Positions 25,200 to 37,987 of a stretch of DNA of 64,000 nt are shown piece by piece (position 1 is the first letter of the stretch; every line of letters begins with the position of its first letter). The notes under the pieces are model-generated. The model was not told where the DNA came from and ran no database searches. It was given only the letters and a program-made list of their open reading frames with translations. This stretch comes from Patella vulgata (Eukaryota > Mollusca > Gastropoda > Patellidae), in the NCBI RefSeq assembly GCF_932274485.2, contig NC_065886.2:43697501-43761500 (forward strand). The letters run 5' to 3'. The position numbers and the translations under genes are program-made.

Positions 25200-25945
25200 A
25201 TAAGATATTAGAGTTTTAAGATTTCCAAAGGCGGCCATATTGGATTTATACTAATGAATGAACTATGGCGTTATGACGTCACATGGACGTAATTTAGCAA
25301 GTTTTTTTTCTGATTCTTGGTTAGCACTTTCCTATCTACCCGCAACACATTTACCCCCTCTGAACTCATCCATTCTCGATATATTGCAGTTTTAAATGAA
25401 ATGAAATGGGGTTTAACGTCCTACTGTTTTGCTCCGAACTGGGCTAATGAAGACGGGTTGCAGTTTTAAGGTTCCAACGGCAGCTATATTGGATTTATGC
25501 TAATTGTTGACCATATGACGTTATGACGTCACAAGGAAGTCACCTGGCATCGTTTTTCTAGTTCTTTGGTAGCACTTTCCTATCTACTCGTAATACATTT
25601 ACATCCTCCAAATTCAACCATTCCCGAGATATTGGAGTTTTAAGTTTCAATGTCGGCCATATTGGATTTATGTTAATTATTGGCCGTATGGCGGTATGAC
25701 ATTACAGGAACGTCTTTTAGCTATGTTTTTTCTGAGTCATCTGTACCACTTTCCTATCTACCCGTAATACATTTACACCCTCCAAACTCAACCATTCCCG
25801 AGATATTGAAATTGTAAGGTGCCAATGGCGGCCATATTGGATTTATGTTAATTACTCGAAAACCTATCTTTTTATTTTGGGTGACCTTCAGGGACCCCTC
25901 TACCAGATTCCGTCGAGAAAAATTCTGTTGAAATTTGTTCTAGGT
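25200..25945 (-). repeat. Foldback right arm
   Basis: Four 174-bp units in complement orientation, each with 'ggccatattggatttat'. Two units carry the palindrome TGACGTCA. The outer end is 'gttctaggt' at 25937-25945. Confidence 0.8.
25393..25460 (-). repeat. SINE-A tail fragment in the foldback arm
   Basis: 'gaaatgaaatggggtttaac' up to 'actgggctaatgaagacggg'. It sits between duplicated 'ttgcagtttta' sequence (25384 and 25455), which is a plausible 11-bp target duplication. Confidence 0.8.
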
Positions 25946-26699
25946 CATTTATCATTTTTACCGGAGTATCATATATTAACTCTTGCAGATCCTAATGTAG
26001 TAAAGACAAGTAAAGCGAAATTTTGAACTAGAAAAAAAAAACGAAACGAAATAGGATCTGTGTTTTAATCAGATTGCTTTTCTCGGGTCCTTCCTCTCTA
26101 CACTGGAGCCTTAACTAAGGAGAGTCGATATTTCAAACATTTGTCCGGTCATTTTCTTGTTTTGACGTCGCCTCTGTTATAGTCCGCTTCTATACTAATC
26201 TAAATCAGACCATCGTGTTAAATCATATAAATGAATCTTAAAGCAATCGATCACTGCAAAACATAATAACACACAAAACCAATCTACCTGATTGTGTAAT
26301 AATACACAGGTGTTGTTAAATACCTATTTTACAATCCGAGAAACACGACAAAATATTATTTGATATGACCAATTATCTCATAAATTGTTGATTTTTGTTA
26401 ATATTAGATAAGAAATGCCACAAGTTAAACGAATATATTTATAGGTATGAATGTTGATATGTTAAATTTATTACTTTTATAAACGGAGTAGGAGTAATAA
26501 TTATTTTATTGCATGTTGTGGATATAGATGTAAGTTGGTTGTTTTTGTTTACGCTTTATAAATAGACTGTTGAAACCGTTATACTAAATCATACTATATT
26601 TTGGAGGACTGGAATGGATGTGGTTTTAGTTTTCGTAAACATAAAACTTTGTCTTTTCAATAAATAAGCGGAAATTACTTTTCTATAGATTCCCGTGCA

Positions 26700-26905
26700 C
26701 TGCGCGGAGGAGAAAATTCCAACTGCTAAGGGATCTTTACGTTTCGTTCTAACAACTAGGACCACTGTTTCTCGTCCGACGCGTAGATATTCATGTACAC
26801 ATTGGCGTGTACGTAAAAGAACTGACAGCTGGAATTCGACGAACAGTAGGTCGAAATGCCGCTGTTCGGGCAAAATCCCCTCCCCCCTCGTATTGCACAC
26901 GTAAC
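26700..26905. repeat. SINE-A pieces in inverted arrangement
   Basis: A short minus-sense body piece (about 26715-26750, 'ttccaactgctaagggatct') is followed by a plus-sense piece (about 26770-26905) with 'acacattggcgtgtacgtaa' and 'ccgctgttcgggcaaaat'. Confidence 0.6.
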
Positions 26906-27242
26906 TACTCAAATGTTTGTCTCAAAATGACCGAAGTATTATTTTGACCATACGTTAAACCTCGTTCCATTAATTTGTGCCGAAAAGCAGAACTTTGCTG
27001 TGACTCCCCCCACAACCCCCACCCCACCCCACCCAACCTTCTTAATTTTACCTGTTACGTATAGTGAGATATCTGTCGCTTTTTATCCAATTGACATCGG
27101 GTTATCTCGCGCTTTCTATTGATAAAGAACTGTCTGGTGCTTTTTATTCAATTGATAGCGAGCCTTTTAACGCTTTTTATTATTTATCCCAGTAAAGTCA
27201 TGTTAGTATATGTACATGTATATTTTAGGAGTAAGTTATTCT

Positions 27243-28020
27243 TTAAAGGAGCTAAACCTCTATTCTCCAAAAATTGGGAAATTAAAAACACGAATTGAAA
27301 TTCAATATTGGTCCATTTCAACGTTATCTTGCCGTGAAAATATATGTTTCTAATATCCAATATTTATGACGCAATGAGAGAGAGATGGGGTTTAACTTCC
27401 ACTCGACACAAACTAGGTCATTTCGGAACTAACATATGGTTTAATTTTATTTCAATAAATCACATGCGCGTAGGAGTCTTTAGCAGTAGGAGGAAACCGT
27501 ATGACCCGGAGAAAACCCACGATGCTGGACCCTACTCCTGGTCACGTACGACCGGGGGATTCGAAACCACGCCAGTTGACTCAATGACAGGCCTTATGAT
27601 ACAGTGCGCGCGTGCTAACCATTCGGCCATCCACACCCCCCCCCCCCCCATGACACAATGAACATTTTAAAATCAGTACACGAGTCGTGTATTCTGTGGT
27701 TTCTGGCGCCATTTGTACTGAACAAAAAAGAAACATATTCTACAAGACAATGCAGAAGTAAATAGTATTGGCCGATTCACAAATTACAAAATAATAATAT
27801 AAAAAAGGCGCAGAATTAACTAAACAGGCCTAAACGGCTGCAGTCGTTCAAATTGGGCAGATCTCATCTTACATAATTGATTAGAAATTACAATAATTTT
27901 TTTTAAAAAAATTGAATATAAATCACTTTATATACGTCATACATATTACATTAATATGTGCTTTTAGAACCATTTTCTTCTATTTTAAGGTTCCAAAGAA
28001 TAGATCCATACGCACTTTAA
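27243..28020 (+). mobile_element. MITE-1 copy carrying a SINE-B
   Basis: TTAA at 27243 is followed by AGGAGCTAAACC. The end is GCACT-TTAA at 28017-28020. Without the SINE-B the element is about 500 bp. This is one of the best-preserved MITE-1 copies here. Confidence 0.75.
27378..27649 (-). repeat. SINE-B copy with target duplication
   Basis: Runs from the (GA)n complement of the (TC)n tail through 'tcgacacaaactaggtcatt' to the head complement 'gctaaccattcggccatcc' and a C-run leader. The flanks atgacgcaatga (27366-27377) and atgacacaatga (27650-27661) form a 12-bp target duplication with one mismatch. Confidence 0.85.
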
Positions 28021-28432
28021 ATCTTGCCAACAAAAAGAATTTCACCAACCCACATAATAGTAAATTTCTTAGCTGTTCCGTACATAAAAAATGAAAATAA
28101 AGGCAATAAAAGCCTACATAAAAATAAATAATACAGTATTTTATTTTATTTAAATGTACTTTTTATTCATCAAATATATTTTGGAATGGCGACTTAACGT
28201 CGCAGATGGCTCCATATCAAAATAATGATGCTCATAAATGTGAAAGATGACGAAATAAAACTTCAGATTTAAATTAAGATGTCAAAAAACTCAGTGTTTT
28301 GTGTACATTAAAATAAAAATGTTTACACATTACATGAATTTTTAACCCGCTCTTCAAATAAAGACTCTTCCATTCCATGCGTGTTCCTTGGACAATTGCG
28401 CATTGATTGATAAACTCCATGTGTTGATATAG

Positions 28433-28640
28433 AAATGAGTTTTAACGTCCACTCGACACAAACTAGATCATTTCGGGACTAACATAATGGTCTTTAGCAG
28501 TTCAGAGGGACCGTGAGAAAACCAATAGGATTGGACAGGGACCTTACTCCTTGTCATGTAGGCCTACAATCAAGGAATCGAAATGACCTAGTTTGTGTCG
28601 AGCGGACGTTAAATTCCATTTCTCTATCTCTCTCTATTGA
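28433..28640. repeat. SINE-B pieces in inverted arrangement
   Basis: A minus-sense 3' half (28435-28575) is followed by a plus-sense 3' end (28577-28640: 'gaaatgacctagtttgtgtc', then the tail and (TC)n). The arrangement is palindromic and lacks both tRNA-like heads. Confidence 0.7.
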
Positions 28641-29106
28641 TATGCAACGATTTCCAATAATAAGTTGCAAAACCACTGTAAACAAGCTTGCAGGCGCTGC
28701 TTAAATGGTTAAAGTTCTTTTCCGGTTGATTTAAAATTCATACACTATGTTCATGTCCATGATTTCCCGACAGTTACCAGCAGAGTTATATAATGATCCT
28801 TGTTCTTTTTTCTTTTAAAGAATTATCTTACAATTCACAAAGGGTTTATATCCATACGACATAGTAAATATTAATTTTAAATGAATATTTTAGTTCACGA
28901 ATAATCTTTATCAATTGTCCCATCGACTTAACTCCTGTGTTTTTTGGTGATATTTCGATATGCTATGGGTAATCCCCCATAAAATCGACATACTCTTGTG
29001 TTAAAACAAATGTGGTGTGGTTTATTTATCGAATTTATTTAAATTTATACTGGTACTTTAAACCTGTAGATATAGGCTACTAAGTTCCAGTAACATTTCA
29101 CTACAG

Positions 29107-29426
29107 TTAATTATGCATTATGTAAGATTTAGATAAAGAGCAGGCCATTCTTGCGATAATAATTGTCACTTTAGTCTCAGCAAATTTATGGGTGTTAGAA
29201 GATGTAGCGCAGATTATTTATTATCTTAACAACGGTACTGGATATTCGAGGCTCAGCCTTGCTTCTCCACTTTTTGATTAAATCATTAAATGGCGATCAT
29301 ATTTCAGTCCGATGGTCTAGAGGATCGATTATATCTTTGTTATGTTAATAATAATTTATATAATATTTGAAGCCAAAATAAAAACATGCAATAGTTAGAT
29401 TTAGCTCTTACATAATGCAGCTTTAA
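29107..29426 (+). mobile_element. MITE-2 copy with TTAA ends
   Basis: Starts TTAATTATGCATTATG at 29107 and ends CATAATGCAGCT-TTAA at 29426. About 320 bp, no open frame. Confidence 0.7.
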
Positions 29427-30073
29427 ATAGGTCTACTGTTGGATATTATAATATTATTACTATTAATGATCAGTTTATTTGATTTATGAATTGCAACTTT
29501 ACACATTCAACTTATACAACTACGAAATATTCTGCAGATATGTATTTATTATTAAAGCGCAGTATACTATATTTTAAAGTTATCCCAGTAATACGAAACA
29601 AAACAATCAAACTAGAGTTTCAAAATTATTTCAAACTGCCAGAATAGATGTTAAATGTAGAATTTAAGACCATACGCAATCAAAAACACTCTTGTTTATG
29701 GTCCTTTAAAGTTTACGTTCTCTCTCTCATCATACCAAACTAAAATCCAGTAACAACATGGTCTTAATAGCTCTGAAAAAGGCTTGAAAAACTTCCCGAA
29801 TCTTTCTCTCGGCCCATGCTGCTATTTAAAAAACGGGACGTTCTAAGCGACTAAAATTGTACCTTATTATGATAAATGTCAGACGTCAGTAATAGTTTGG
29901 AAATAATTATAGATATTACCGAATGTCAAATATTTTAATTTTAAAATTACAAACTGTTACGAAGTGTTAAAACTGTAAAATTAACGATCTTTCATTATAG
30001 TATATTATTATGATGCATAATTATGACCCTAACTATTCACAGGTCAATCATTTTAATAAGTTCCAATGCTAAT

Positions 30074-30442
30074 TTAAAGATACATTATGGGAGATAAGAT
30101 AAAGAGCTGGAAGTTCTCACTATAATAGTTACAAACTAGATAATGTAAAGGGGATATGCTGAAAATTTCAGTCAAATTTTAGGCCTAGCCCTGATCATCA
30201 TTACTAAAGTCGGTACGACGAAAACATAGTCTTTATTATCCGTTTTTTTTTTATTTAATCATCAATGACTGTTGAGCAGCAGATCGGATTCCAATCCAGT
30301 AAATATCGCAGGCAAGTGATGACATCAAGAGTTCATTATGGTCTGGATAAGTTAATTGATGTCTAATTAATAATTCAGATAACATTTCAGGCCCAAAGAA
30401 ACCCGCAATAAGCAGATTTAGCTCTTGCATAATGTGTGTTTA
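30074..30442 (+). mobile_element. MITE-2 copy abutting a MITE-1
   Basis: TTAA|AGATACATTATGGG at 30074, ending CATAATGTGTGT|TTAA at 30439-30442. The right-hand TTAA is also the left-hand TTAA of the following MITE-1. Confidence 0.75.
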
Positions 30443-30751
30443 AAGAGCTAAATCGCTAATATTTGGAACCTAAAAATTGACACAAATGGGTCGCAACGCA
30501 TATAATAATGTAATATGAATGCATATAAACTGATTTATATTCAATCATATCAGTTATGTTCGGCGAAATACGCCAGATGTCTCAATTGAATGGCAATCTC
30601 TAGCGTGTACACCGATAGTATTTATTGCGTATGCTCTGCAGATAAGAATATGGCGTCACTATTTGACATAACGTGTGGGAAATGTGTAGCTTCCATCTTC
30701 GTGTCCCTTGTTAAAAATAGCGCTGAAACGCATTAGATTTAGCTACTTTAA
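30439..30751 (+). mobile_element. MITE-1 copy with clear inverted ends
   Basis: TTAA|AGAGCTAAATC at 30439 and GATTTAGCTACT|TTAA at 30748-30751 give an inverted repeat of about 11 bp flanked by TTAA. This is the copy that best shows the piggyBac-like TTAA target. Confidence 0.75.
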
Positions 30752-31072
30752 ACATATACCATCCAGGTTATGGATAATGGATTGCTGGATTGTGATTTGA
30801 ATATCGCGTCTGGTCTGTAATTGATGTTCAGTGTATAATTTCCTGTAATTTTATGTTTGAAGTACCATATTAAATCATAGGCAGCATCGACATTTTACAG
30901 AAGGTGGGACGGAAAGGGCTTCATCTCGACAATTGTCTAAATTTTGGGCGAAATACAGGACGGGTGGGTGGAGGGGCTAGGCGTGTAAAACCGCCTAGTC
31001 GTCGGTGGGACGAAAGCATGGGGTCCCGTGTATTCTATCGACAGCACGTTAAAGTTCTACTGATTTTTGAAA

Positions 31073-31485
31073 ATGAAATGAAATGAAACTAACGTCCCAG
31101 GGTTCTGCTCCGAATGAGTTAATGAAGACCATATTCCTGAAGCAATGGCCCGAGAAATCCTTGCATGATGAAGACGGACATACGCCATGCAGTGTGCTAT
31201 GAGGAAAATTTTGCCCAGATGGCCTACTCTTATATCGAATTCCAACTGTCAAGGGTTCTTTTCGTCCCATTCGAATGACCGAAAGGCCCTCCGTCCTTAC
31301 ACCACTGACAAGGGGGAACCACGCTGAAAATCCAGATGAACTTTCCTGGTCAATATACAAAATATAAATAGGACGTAGCGCCGCTGTTCGGGCAGAATAT
31401 TCCGCATAGCACATAGCATGGCGCATGTCCATTAGCACTGTTCAAACGAAATGTAATACGTTAAACCTCATTTTATTTTCATTTA
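31073..31485. repeat. SINE-A pair in inverted arrangement
   Basis: A minus-sense copy (31073 to about 31350) is directly followed by a plus-sense 3' part (about 31368-31485, 'gtagcgccgctgttcgggca' to 'gttaaacctcattttatttt'). Confidence 0.75.
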
Positions 31486-34400
31486 TGTTTTGGATATTTC
31501 ACGAGTGGATACTTTTTCACTTCCTTAACGTCAGAGGCATTTTAGAGGTAATATAAAAAAAAAATTACGTAAATGTCAAAGAATTTGATTTAGGATAATG
31601 ACGTCAGTATTTTGACAAATATGGCGTATTTAGGAAATAAATGGCGATGATTTTGCAACATATTTACAATAATATGAGTATATTATCGGCGTAGAACACA
31701 TCAAAAGTTAATATTGTCGTGTTTATCAACATGATGAATGAAATTTACTTTTAAATAAAACTGTTTGTGAAAAACAAATAATGTTGACATATTTTAGAAA
31801 TGGTGTCGGAGAGATGAATCTTTGTGTATTGGTAAATACAATGGCGTACCCAGTGCTTGTACCGATCGGGCCCGGCTGCTCCCTGAATTTGACAACCTCC
31901 CCCCCCCCCATCCCACTACGAAATACACCAACACCCTACACATTTAACATACTTTCCGACAGTAAGCTTTGTTTTCGTGTGAAATGAAATTATGTATTGC
32001 AACCTACTGTCCAGACAGAATACACCTGCTTTGAAAATGCAGGGCTAAACGTTACCGACCCCCAAAAGTGTAATCCCCATCCTCAGCTGCGCACTATTGG
32101 GTACATGGTACATTATTGTAACCCGCATTTCGAGGAAAGCAATATGACTATGATCGTCACATTCTTTGGGGGCAATTGAGGTATAATGTTCAAACTGAGT
32201 GTAACTGCTGATTATGCATATTCTCGGCTTAAGCTAAGCAGGATGGTGTTGGGAAAGGAGTTAGTCTTAGATGCAGTCTTTAATCATAAGATCTGTCATT
32301 TTTTAAGGTGACCAGCAGTGTGGTCGTACGTTATCTCGCGCGTTTTCTGTGGGTCTTCTGGTTTCTTTCCACTGCTACTGAGACTTTTGTTTTCAAACTC
32401 AAGTGTGACCGGAAACATCCATCGCCGTTTTTGTTTCGTCTGCTGAACGTTAGTGCCATAACAGACCTATTCTTTCTTGGTACGAAAAAGCGACAAAAAA
32501 AAACCCATTCCATACATTCAAAGCATAAATATAAGGTAATGATTTACTGAGATGACCCTATTTTTCCCCTCAAGCAGTGCCGTCCTCGCTCGCTCGTGTC
32601 CCTTAATGAATGAAATGCAAGGTGGCCAACTGCTCAATTTCCTTTATACTGAAAAGAATGTGGTTTACCGTCTCGACAACACAAGATTCGGCTATTTTGA
32701 GATTAACAGTTGGTAACTTAACTAAAGGATGCAATGCAGGGGGGGATTATTTTGACCGGGCAATTGGCTTTCCACTTTATTTCTAATCTCAACTACCTAG
32801 GGTTATTTTTTACATAGGTGTTAACAGGTGGGTCACGATATTTCGTACCATCTAAGGACAAGACACATGTTTTAATTAGCGTCGCGCTTTACTAGTGAAA
32901 AAATCGAACCTATTACATTCTAGTCCCTTCACCACCAACCTATCCACAACGTATACGGAATATATTATTTAATACTTAACTACATGTATTAAATTAAAAC
33001 ATTCGAAAAACTTTTCAAACACGGATGTAAATTGTTTTCAGTAACATATTTTTGGGGCGGAAAAAGTTACCCGCGGATATCGATTTTTTTCAGTAACTAT
33101 GTATATTTGGAGAGAAAAGGACACTTGAATTATCTTATGACTTGTTCTGTCAGAACCAGTCTTGTCCCGAAAAGACAGAATAATTTATTCAGAACGGCAA
33201 ATTGTAATGATTTTTTATGCAAACTAAATTCAATTTGAATGCAAGAATAAAGTGTTATAAAATAACATGAATGATTTCACCGAACTTTAGTTTTGACGGA
33301 TTTGATTTGTCAGTACTCAAGAATTCGACCAATCACATTCTGGGCAGTACGGTAAACAAATAAACATGCAACTATTAATCGAACAACACGTAGGTATAAA
33401 TTAATTAGACCGATTGGCTGTACGACCTTCTGATGAAGGTCCGCCAAAAGGTGAAATAGAAACAAGGTTTGTTTTATACAATATCTCATTCTGCACACCC
33501 GAAGAATAGTTCTCAGCTCTGAATGGTCGCCATTTTCAAAATTAGTGTTCTATTTTGTTTTCACGTACACAAAGACTGAATAAATATCAAAATGAAAGTA
33601 GAATAAATATTTTGGAAGTATACAGTTAATGTTTTCGATAAAAATCATCGATGAAGGAGGTGAAATGAAATGGGGTTAATGTCCTACTATCTGCATCGAA
33701 GACGGTCTTCGATGTGGGAATTAAAATGTCGGTCAGCTTACGTCGTGTCTATTCTCAAGCGGTACTAATATTGTAGACAGACATGGTAAATTTCGTATGA
33801 CATAACCCAGCATGAATACTCACCATTATCGTTTGATATTTGGATTGGGTAGTCTACTTATAACTTATAAGGATAGTTTTTTTAAAAAGAAATAATCACG
33901 ATGTTATAATACATAGGAGGAACAATTTGTGTTTTTTGGTTTAAGGAAAAAATGTCTTTCAATAGAATCGTGAAAGGAAAAGATATCCGATTACAATACT
34001 TAATAATGATTTATGTAGAAATGAGGTCAAATTTTTAAATAGAAATATGACACACTGAGTAACACACGCAACTTGTGTTTATAATTGTTTGAGGTTGGGG
34101 GGGGGGGTCTATTTAGAGGATAATATTGTTTACGATATTCAAAATGCATGATGGGAGCAGGGGTAGGTATATAAATATTTTTGTAAATTCACTCAAAATT
34201 ATTTATTTAGATGGTTTACTGTATATAGGCAATTTTTTGTACTCAATTTTGACAGTGACGATGTATTTTTAAACGCAATATTTTCATAAGAGATAAAATA
34301 GAGTTCACATATAATTTGACAAATAAATCGTTTTTCAAAAATATATATTTATTTTTAGCTTATAATTTATTTCCAGGAACATGAGATTTTTTTAATTTCG

Positions 34401-37400
34401 ATTTTCTCTGATTTTAAGCGTTTATGTGGCCCTCAGGGCAAGTAACGCGCGTGTAAGTAAAACTAATTTATGCGCGTCTTCAGATGTGACAAACAATTAA
34501 TTAAATGCAATATACTTTATCAAACACTTGACGAAAATACAACATATATATAAGCTCTGGTTTAGTTTATTAGATTGATGACCCAATCCAATGCATTGAA
34601 AACAATAGTTTAATGAGCAGTTGCTGAAAGGGTCATGTCGTCCCCTTTATGACGGAGTAAGTATTGCCTAGGGGACGTTTCGTCAGATATCTGTTAATAT
34701 CAACTAACTGACGATAGTCGTAAAATCCCCGTGCAATACAAGACAACGTTCCGTATTAGGTTAAATAACGTCAATAGACCATTATTACAAATCTAAACTT
34801 TAACATGCAATCGTGGACAACTAATCAGAGGTCATCGGTTTATGACGCCTGTGGTCTAAGCCCTCTACAGCGACAATTGGGCCATAATACTCTAAAATTA
34901 ATATGAAATTATGTTATTTGATTTTATCTTACTAGTCTGACTACGTCAATCAGTAGGGGGGTATTTTTTATTTCGTTGTCGTATACATGTGGCCAGTAAA
35001 TGACCTTCACAAATTCATGAGCATGAAAATAAACTTTCCCGTGTTCAGATTATATTTTCTAATACTGGTTTCAGTCAATACGTTACTGAAATATGTGAAT
35101 AAGGATGGGTCTATAAGTTCTCCCTATCTCATCCCATTCTATTTCATTTTTACAATGCCCGGCTAACCCTTATAAATATGCAAATAAGCAGAGGTGTGAA
35201 ATTTTTCTCTGTCTTACGCAATTCTATTCCATTGTAATCGCTGTTGTAAAAGTCATTTTTTTAGGATGCCCGATAAACCTTTAGAAATATCTGCATATTG
35301 CATTTTGATAATTATTCTAAATAGAGCATACACGTGTTTAAGTATGAGCTATTGTATAGCGTTATATTTAGCGTGAGCATAAAGTTTACACTTGTCCTTG
35401 AAGAAGAAGTCCCACTGATAAATTATAGTTTGGATTAACTTTTTTTCTTTTTTCACATTTTTAATATGCTTATAGTTTGATTAATCCTATCGACATTATG
35501 ATGTGAAAAGTTCTTATTAAAGCTGTATATCCGGTATTACGATTGCGTTATTTATGTCATCACTTTCTTGTGCCATTCGGGTCGCCGTTATAAACCACAT
35601 GCTACTGATTAAAAACATCAACGGATGTTGGTGAAAACAAAAAAAAATATATATATATAATAATTTTGGGAGTTAATTTTATTATCGGATACTTTCTAGA
35701 TAATTTTATCGTAATGTAGATCTGCAACAGAAATTAATTAATATGTGATTTTATTATGTGCATATGTTTATATGGTAAAGAGCTATGATTGCAAATAGAA
35801 CATTAGAGAGAAAGTTATAATTATTTCATGGCCTATTCGGATTTCTTCTTAGCTCATAGATATATATCCGCCTTTGTAAATCACATAACTTAACTGTTAC
35901 CGTACTTTGCGATATTTCATATGCCCTATTTTTAGATTGTCATGACATTAACATTTTGCATAATTCTTTTCAAAGTAAGTACTAATCTTGTTAATTCTCT
36001 CAGTTTTAAATCCCATTAATTCTTTGGATTGTAAACTAATGCAATGCTGTATGCCCTTTTTGTACTCACGACTTGTCTTAATATTTTTAGGAAATTCCTA
36101 AACATTACATGACTGTTTATTTACATTTCATCTTTTAAAGATATTTCACTGTTATGTCGATTTTATACCCGACACTTTTGTTTTATGGCCGACACCTTGT
36201 TAATAAAAGTTCAAGCAGTCTAAGAGAAGTAGACAGGTACATACGTAGGTTATTTATATACATAATAATGATGTTTACCTTAGTGAAATAATTCAAAATC
36301 ACTCAGTTGTTTACATATATTTAACATGGTCTTTATAAAACATTAATAAGTAACTAATTCATTTTTGTCATCAACAAAGGTGTAATCATTTTAAGTTTTC
36401 CTCTTGATATTTTACACGGTTCAATATGTAAATAAACAGGTTGAGTTGCTTAAGTCACTTAATTCCAAGTACTGCGGTGGCTGATATGTTTTCTTTGACA
36501 CTTTAGAGTATTTAGAAATAAAATTATAGTTAGATTAACTTCGATTCCGAAATAGGTAGATCTCACGATTTAAAAAAAAAAAATCTAGTTCGATCGATCT
36601 GAAAGGATAGAAGTTCTTAACTATAAAGTGACAAATCAGGGTAATATAACTTAGACTTTATCAGGGGAACGTTCCACATTAACAGGTGATCTAATGAAAA
36701 GCTAGTGGGGTAAAGTGGCTTGACCTAGTGGTCAAACGCGGGTGCTGTAGTCGGGTCATCTGCTTAACCAATTTCCTTGCACTTTATTAGATCCCCGTGT
36801 GCAGGCGAATTGTTGGAACAAAATATGCCATAACCTTAAAGGACGTAGTTAGTAAACCCTATGTTAGTATTATCAGGTGTTAGTAAAAAGAGTAAGCATA
36901 CTTTTCCCTGCGCACAGCATCTTAATTGGTCGACTAATTTTTATAACATTGATATTTTATTATGTTTCACTATCAGTTTCAATCGAACATAATGATCCTA
37001 TAACTAATTGATGTCTGAAACTAGGGGGCGATGGTAATGAAGATTTCCGTATATTGCTCCATGTCTCGCCATGTTAGTTAGATCCACAAACAAGATAACA
37101 CGTAGTTGACAGTGATTTAATTAATAGATCTACAACATTTATGACAGGTCAGTTAAAAATAGGGGCGGGGCTACGTTTACTTTTATTTTTATAATAGCAT
37201 GACAGCACGCGGTAAGAAGTCAGACCGAAGACACGTCAACATAAATCACATCTTTAGTTTTGTAATATAGTTCTTCTTGTATTCTTCAGCTTCTTCACAA
37301 CTATCGCTGTACCTCAAGCAATACTTGTGAACGGCGGCACACATCAAAGGAAGAGTACCAGGTCGAACGTCAGCGATACTTGACCTGGCCAGGAAGACTG

Positions 37401-37680
37401 CAGCAGTGATCATTGAAAAAGTCGAAAAACGTATTTAGCCACCACCCGTTGCTCAACAATTTGGATTTTCATTTTTATTATCTAAGTTTTTAAAATTTAT
37501 TCGTTTTTCATTCTTTGATACTGCTTTCCTGAATTGAAGGTTTCAGAAAATATTGAATAACATTTAATTTTTTGAAGTGATTTCCTTGTCCCGTTGCTTG
37601 ATGACAAGTTGTTATATAAATAAGAATTCTGTTGTGGAGATAGAGTTGTAACAAATTATCGCTGGAGTAAGTTTCGTAAA
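31486..37680. other. Upstream flank of the SLC26 gene, no gene recognised
   Basis: AT-rich sequence with a C-run (31901-31910), a G-run (34099-34108) and a small SINE-A fragment (33662-33690). The 5' UTR of the SLC26 gene must lie at the right end. I cannot define its start or any non-coding first exon. The GC-richer stretch 37310-37400 is a candidate for leader or promoter sequence only by composition. Confidence 0.4.
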
Positions 37681-37987
37681 ATGACAGTTGGAAAAGATGT
37701 AAATGAAAATGGAGCAATTTCCAACAACTATCTGGCGATTAATCGCCCGGTTTACAGAACTGGTACCTTTAGAGAAAAATACCTCAAGAACGAAGAGAAA
37801 CCGCCATTGAAAGAACGATTGAAGACATCGATAAAAGAAGCGACAACATGCACTCCCGAAAAACGCAAGAAATGCTGTTTCAGTTTCTTTCCCGTCATCA
37901 AAATTATGAAACGGTATAAATGGCGAACTGACCTACCAAATGATCTGATTGCTGGATTAACAGTTGGAATAATGCAGTTACCTCAAG
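37681..37987 (+). CDS. SLC26 exon 1 (residues 1-102)
   Basis: Cytosolic N-terminus with a Lys/Arg/Cys-rich stretch (KRKKCCFSFFPV), then the family motif DLPNDLIAGLTVGIMQLPQ leading into TM1. Donor g|gtaaga, phase 1. A is at -3 of the ATG. Confidence 0.93.

Larger units (their letters stand above)
20000..25945. mobile_element. Compound foldback element, about 5.9 kb
   Basis: Two long inverted arms bound this region. The left arm is 20000-20176 plus 22271-22805, interrupted by a LINE. The right arm is 25200-25945, interrupted by a 68-bp SINE-A piece. The outer ends are 'acctagaacaaatt' and its complement. Each arm has four units of about 174 bp, and unit n on the left matches unit n on the right. 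The interior (22806-25199) holds an inverted-repeat element and a LINE 3' end, with no recognisable transposase. Long arms made of internal repeats are typical of foldback-type (Galileo-like) DNA elements. The assignment is inference, because no target duplication was found. Confidence 0.65.

Noticed and set aside
20000-25945. Possibility that the long inverted arms mark a Polinton-like or other capsid-bearing element
   Set aside because: No polymerase, integrase, capsid or ATPase-like frame is present, and the interior is explained by a LINE end and a non-coding inverted-repeat element.
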